The position numbers and the translations under genes are program-made. The notes under the pieces are model-generated. The model made no database searches and was not told the DNA's origin. It was given only the letters and a program-made list of their open reading frames with translations. This document shows positions 60,489 to 64,000 of a stretch of DNA of 64,000 nt, piece after piece. Numbering within the stretch: the first letter of the stretch is position 1; each line of letters starts with the position of its first letter. The stretch comes from VBCK01 sp036270655 (lineage in GTDB: Bacteria; Pseudomonadota; Gammaproteobacteria; Burkholderiales; Burkholderiaceae_F). The stretch spans positions 1 through 64,000 of the forward strand of contig DATBCD010000071.1 in assembly GCA_036270655.1 (NCBI GenBank), read 5' to 3'.

Positions 60489-61211
60489 ATGAGCAGCGCG
60501 TTCGAGCCTGGCGGAGAAATGCTCCGGCTGGCGAACCTGCACGCGTTCTACGGCGAATCGCACATCCTGCACGGAATCGACCTTCGGGTGAACCGGGGCG
60601 AGCTGGTGACGCTGCTCGGCCGCAACGGAGCCGGGCGCACGACCACGTTGAAGGCGATTCTGGGCCTGGTCGGCCGCCGCACCGGGACCATCACGTTCAA
60701 CGGCGAACAGGTCGCCTCGATGGCGCCGCACCGGATCGCGCGCCTGGGGATCGGCTACTGCCCGGAAGAACGCGGGATTTTCGCCGGGCTGACGACGGAG
60801 GAAAACCTGCTGCTGCCACCCAGGCTGAACAGCGGCGGCATGGACCTCGATGAGATCTACCGGATGTTTCCGAACCTGCTGGAGCGGCGCCGCAGCCCGG
60901 GAACGCGGCTGTCGGGCGGTGAGCAGCAGATGCTCTCGATGGCGCGCATCCTGCGCACCGGCGCGCGCCTGCTGCTGCTGGACGAGATCACCGAAGGACT
61001 GGCCCCGGTGATCGTGAAGAAGCTGGCCGAGGTGCTGAAGACGCTGAAGGCGCGTGGACTCACGATCGTGCTGGTGGAGCAGAATTTCCGTTTTGCCGCT
61101 CCGCTGGCGGACCGGCACTATGTACTGGAACATGGACGCATCGTGCAGACCGTGACGCGCGAAGAGCTTCCCTCCTGCACCGAGCGGCTGCACGCCATGC
61201 TGGGCGTATGA
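60489..61211 (+). CDS. livF: Branched-chain-type ABC transporter ATP-binding protein LivF
   Basis: A 240-residue ATPase of the LivF family. The Walker A motif is GRNGAGRTTT, where the nearly invariant lysine is replaced by arginine (codon CGC). The signature TRLSGGEQQMLSMARIL, Walker B LLLLDEITEGL and the switch region VEQN are normal. Lysine-to-arginine changes usually weaken ATP hydrolysis, so in this transporter LivG may carry most of the catalysis. Its close neighbours are livG upstream and two binding-protein genes downstream. Confidence 0.92.
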   Translation: MSSAFEPGGEMLRLANLHAFYGESHILHGIDLRVNRGELVTLLGRNGAGRTTTLKAILGLVGRRTGTITFNGEQVASMAPHRIARLGIGYCPEERGIFAGLTTEENLLLPPRLNSGGMDLDEIYRMFPNLLERRRSPGTRLSGGEQQMLSMARILRTGARLLLLDEITEGLAPVIVKKLAEVLKTLKARGLTIVLVEQNFRFAAPLADRHYVLEHGRIVQTVTREELPSCTERLHAMLGV

Positions 61212-61271
61212 GCGCGGCGCGAACACCCGACTTCCGACCCGCTTGATTCAACCCACCCGCGAGGAGACCCG

Positions 61272-62480
61272 ATGAGACCGAAAACCCTGATCCAGGCCGC
61301 CGGCCTGGCGATGACCCTGGCGGGCGCGGCGCACGCGCAGATATCCGACGGGGTCGTGAAGATCGGCGTGCTGACGGACCTGTCCGGCACCTATTCGGAC
61401 CTGTCCGGGCAGGGTGCGGTGCTGGCCACCCAGATGGCGATCGACGATTTCCTGGCCCAGGACAAGCCCGCCTTCAAGGTCGAGATGGTGTACGCCGACC
61501 ATCAGAACAAGGGCGACATCGCCGCCAACAAGGCGCGCGAGTGGTTCGAGCGGGACAATGTCGACGTCGTGACGGACCTTGTCACCACGTCGACCGCGCT
61601 GGCCGTGATGAAGATCGGCAAGGAGAAGAACCGGGTGGTGCTGGTGTCGGGAGCCGGATCGACCCGGATCACCAACGAGGACTGCAACGACCTGACGGTG
61701 CACTGGGCCTACGACACCTACGCCCTGGCCCATGGCACCGCCAAGGCGGTGGTGCAGCGGGGCGGCAAGAGCTGGTTCTTCCTGACCGCCGACTATGCGT
61801 TCGGCCACTCGCTCGAGAAAGATGCCAGTGACGTGGTCACCGCCAATGGCGGCACCGTGGTCGGTTCGGTACGGCACCCGTTTCCCGGCACCGACTTCTC
61901 CTCGTTCCTGCTGAAGGCCCAGACCTCGGGCGCACAGGTGATCGGCCTGGCCAACGCGGGCACCGACACGACCAATTCAATCAAGCAGGCGGCCGAATTC
62001 GGCATCATGCCCAAGCAGACGCTGGCGGGCCTTTTGATGTTCATCACGGACGTGAACTCGCTGGGCCTGAAGACCGCGCAGGGCATGTACCTGACCGAGG
62101 GTTTTTACTGGGACCTGAATGACGAGACGCGCGCCTGGTCCAGGCGCTTCTTCGAGAAGCACAAGCGGATGCCGACGATGGCGCAGGCGGGCGACTACTC
62201 GGCCGCAATGCACTACCTGAAGGCCGTGAAGGCGATCAACAGCGACGACGCGCAGAAGGTGATGGCGCAGATGAAGAAGACGCCGGTGAATGATTTTTTC
62301 GCGAAGGGCGGACGCATCCGCGACGACGGCCGCATGGTGCACGACATGTACCTGTTTCAGGTGAAAAAGCCATCGGAATCGAGCGGACCATGGGACTACT
62401 ACAAGCTGCTCGCCACCATCCCGGGCGACGAAGCATTCCAGCCGCTGTCGGCATCGCGCTGTCCGCTGATAAAGAAATGA
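61272..62480 (+). CDS. ABC transporter substrate-binding protein (LivK-like), copy 1
   Basis: A 402-residue periplasmic binding protein of the branched-chain amino-acid type. The signal peptide ends in AGAAHAQ, and the mature part begins ISDGVVKIGVLTDLSG. Segments such as VVLVSGAGSTRITNEDCND and FPGTDFSSFLLKAQTSGAQV are typical of the receptor-family ligand-binding fold. It lies 60 bases after livF. A nearly duplicate gene follows directly. The ligand is not readable; an aromatic or branched acid would fit the synthetase. Confidence 0.92.
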   Translation: MRPKTLIQAAGLAMTLAGAAHAQISDGVVKIGVLTDLSGTYSDLSGQGAVLATQMAIDDFLAQDKPAFKVEMVYADHQNKGDIAANKAREWFERDNVDVVTDLVTTSTALAVMKIGKEKNRVVLVSGAGSTRITNEDCNDLTVHWAYDTYALAHGTAKAVVQRGGKSWFFLTADYAFGHSLEKDASDVVTANGGTVVGSVRHPFPGTDFSSFLLKAQTSGAQVIGLANAGTDTTNSIKQAAEFGIMPKQTLAGLLMFITDVNSLGLKTAQGMYLTEGFYWDLNDETRAWSRRFFEKHKRMPTMAQAGDYSAAMHYLKAVKAINSDDAQKVMAQMKKTPVNDFFAKGGRIRDDGRMVHDMYLFQVKKPSESSGPWDYYKLLATIPGDEAFQPLSASRCPLIKK

Positions 62481-63784
62481 TGCGTGCGGCCCGACGGATG
62501 AGGCAGAGAGGCGAGCCAGTTAACTTTCCCCTCTCCCGCTTGCGGGAGAGGGGCGGGGGAGAGGGTGTTCCGCTCCGGAGCCTGTTTGCCCGCTTGCTGC
62601 TGCTCTGCCCGACCCTGATGCTGGTCAGCGCGGCCCACGCGCAGATATCCGACGGAGTCGTGAAGATCGGCGTGCTGACCGACCTGTCCGGCATCTATTC
62701 GGACCTGTCCGGCCAGGGTGCGGTGGTGGCCACGCAGATGGCGATCGACGATTTCCTGGCCCAGGACAGGCCCGCTTTCAAAGTCGAGATGGTGTACGCC
62801 GACCATCAGAACGCGGGCGACGTCGCCGCCGACAAGGCGCGCGAGTGGTTCGAGCGGGACAATGTCGATGTCGTGGCAGACCTGGTCACCACCACGACCG
62901 CGCTGGCCGTGATGAAGGTAGGCAAGGAGAAGAACCGGGTGGTGCTGGTGTCGGGAGCGGGGTCGACCCGGATCACCAACGAGGACTGCAACGACCTGAC
63001 GGTGCACTGGACCTACGACACTTACGCCCTGGCCCACGGCACGGCCAGGGCGGTGGTGAAGCAGGGGGGCAAGCGGTGGTTCTTCCTGACGGCCGACTAC
63101 GCGTTCGGCACCTCGCTCGAGCAGGACGCCACGGACGTGGTGGTCGCTAACGGCGGCACCGTGGTCGGTTCGGTACGGCACCCGTTTCCGGGCACCGACT
63201 TCTCCCCGTTTCTGCTGAAGGCCCAGACCTCGGGCGCGCAGGTGATCGGGCTGGCCAATGCGGGCGCCGACACGACCAAATCGATCAAGCAGGCCGTCGA
63301 GACCGGCGTCACGCTCAAGCAGACGCTGGCGGGCCTTTTGATGTTCATCACGGATGTGAACTCGCTGGGCCTGAAGACCGCGCAGGGCATGTACCTGACC
63401 GAGGGTTTTTACTGGGATCTGAATGACGAGACGCGCGCCTGGTCCAGGCGCTTCTTCGAGCAGCACGGCAAAATGCCGACGATGGCGCAGGCGGGCGACT
63501 ATTCGGCCGTGATGCACTACCTGAGGGCGGTGAAGGCGATCAACAGCGACGACGCGCAGAAGGTGATGGCGCAGATGAAAAAGACGCCCGTGAACGACTT
63601 TTTCGCGAAAAACGGGCGCATCCGCGACGACGGCCGCATGGTGCACGACATGTATCTGTTCCAGGTGAAAAAGCCATCGGAGTCGATCGGGCCATGGGAC
63701 TACTACAACCTGCGCGCGACGATTCCGGCCGACGAGGCGTTCCAGCCCTTGTCCGCGTCCCGCTGCCCGCTGATCAAGAAGTGA
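62477..63784 (+). CDS. ABC transporter substrate-binding protein (LivK-like), copy 2, with a repeat in its leader
   Basis: A binding protein closely similar to copy 1 from AAHAQISDGVVKIG onward; the two are clearly a tandem duplication. The start is ATG at 62477, overlapping the copy 1 stop (ATGA). The signal sequence (LFARLLLLCPTLMLVSAAHAQ) is preceded by about 35 extra residues, part of which (PLSRLRERGGGEG) is the in-frame translation of repeat unit E. A TTG inside the repeat is an alternative start. Differences from copy 1 are scattered, so the ligand preference may be similar. Confidence 0.88.
   Translation: MMRAARRMRQRGEPVNFPLSRLRERGGGEGVPLRSLFARLLLLCPTLMLVSAAHAQISDGVVKIGVLTDLSGIYSDLSGQGAVVATQMAIDDFLAQDRPAFKVEMVYADHQNAGDVAADKAREWFERDNVDVVADLVTTTTALAVMKVGKEKNRVVLVSGAGSTRITNEDCNDLTVHWTYDTYALAHGTARAVVKQGGKRWFFLTADYAFGTSLEQDATDVVVANGGTVVGSVRHPFPGTDFSPFLLKAQTSGAQVIGLANAGADTTKSIKQAVETGVTLKQTLAGLLMFITDVNSLGLKTAQGMYLTEGFYWDLNDETRAWSRRFFEQHGKMPTMAQAGDYSAVMHYLRAVKAINSDDAQKVMAQMKKTPVNDFFAKNGRIRDDGRMVHDMYLFQVKKPSESIGPWDYYNLRATIPADEAFQPLSASRCPLIKK
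62528..62565 (+). repeat. Single REP-like palindrome inside the livK copy 2 leader (unit E)
   Basis: Perfect 12-base arms CCCCTCTCCCGC (62528-62539) and GCGGGAGAGGGG (62542-62553) around TT, with the tail CGGGGGAGAGGG. It lies at the junction of the tandem duplication and is open in the frame of copy 2. Confidence 0.88.
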
Positions 63785-63806
63785 TCCCGGCAGCCGGCCG
63801 CATGAG

Positions 63807-63917
63807 CCCCTCCTTGCGGCAGAGCGACCCAGCCGAATCCCCCCTCTCCCGCTTGCGGCAGAGCGACCCAGCCGAATCACCCCTCTCCCGCTTGCGGCAG
63901 AGGGGCGGGGGAGAGGG
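63807..63917 (+). repeat. Three-unit REP-like palindrome array (array F)
   Basis: Three units: the first decayed, the second and third with CCCCTCTCCCGCTTGCGGCAGAG. The first two share the linker CGACCCAGCCGAATC, found only here. The last unit ends in GGGGCGGGGGAGAGGG. It fills the gap between livK copy 2 and livH. Confidence 0.88.
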
Positions 63918-63926
63918 AGCGCTGAG

Positions 63927-64000
63927 GTGACAATTTTCGGTGTTCCGCCTCAGGCCCTTTTCGCGCAACTGCTGCTGGGGTTGATCAACGGCTCCTTCTA
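63927..64000 (+). CDS. livH: Branched-chain-type ABC permease LivH (partial, runs off the window)
   Basis: The first 24 residues from a GTG at 63927 read MTIFGVPPQALFAQLLLGLI and then NGSF, matching the LivH opening (QLLLGLINGSFY). The rest lies beyond the window. It follows array F and continues the acyl-CoA synthetase-liv operon; livM is expected next. Confidence 0.78.
   Translation, partial: MTIFGVPPQALFAQLLLGLINGSF

Overview
The window is a GC-rich bacterial chromosome segment with dense, often overlapping genes. It most resembles a betaproteobacterium of the Burkholderiales. Reasons are the fmdB - DUF502 - aspS - nudB - endonuclease/phosphatase - clsB order, a Lys-rich SWIB protein, a TetR-headed beta-oxidation operon and a livG/livF cluster led by an acyl-CoA synthetase. 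No rRNA, tRNA, CRISPR array or complete mobile element was seen.

Layout. (1) 1-14.9 kb is a sugar locus. edd, eda and glk run rightward; a gene that looks like zwf starts divergently at the left edge, and two HexR-type palindromes lie between them. Next come a GPH-type transporter, a LacI-family regulator, a flavin-dependent halogenase-like gene, a TonB-dependent receptor, a sugar-porter MFS transporter and a secreted GH3 beta-glucosidase. Five copies of a GACAGCGCTGTC palindrome mark this block, two of them as pairs spaced exactly 22 bp. The set suggests uptake of a beta-glucoside or oligosaccharide, cleavage to glucose, phosphorylation and Entner-Doudoroff breakdown. (2) 15-25.3 kb is mostly housekeeping: EF-G-like GTPase, fmdB, DUF502, aspS, nudB, an endonuclease/phosphatase-family hydrolase, clsB, and convergent lipid-modification genes (ArnT-like transferase, PAP2 phosphatase). 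(3) 25.7-39.1 kb is mixed: SWIB protein, trypsin-like protein, HNH endonuclease, small lipoprotein, MFS, CYTH-CHAD, mtnA with an EAL-like gene, an acyl-CoA synthetase/GNAT fusion, TraB/GumN, ygiD, gst and lysR. (4) 39.1-46.6 kb is a TetR-controlled fatty-acid beta-oxidation operon. (5) 46.8-55.3 kb holds an SDR, an HDOD protein, and an MmgE/PrpD plus hydroxyacid dehydrogenase operon divergent from a TRAP transporter with two tandem binding proteins. (6) 55.3-64 kb holds an exported unknown, a frameshifted MFS gene, a LysE-family exporter, and an acyl-CoA synthetase followed by livG, livF, two tandem livK-like genes and the start of livH.

Six clusters of a palindromic CCCCTCTCCCGC/GCGGGAGAGGGG repeat are scattered through the window. 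All have the same polarity and each multi-copy array has its own internal linker, which suggests local amplification. One copy is translated in frame inside the second livK-like gene. The most unusual signals are the paired LacI operators (one pair lying on the first codons of the GH3 gene), the amplified palindromes, the halogenase-like gene in a sugar locus, the degenerate EAL protein coupled to mtnA, and Walker A substitutions in both Liv ATPases.
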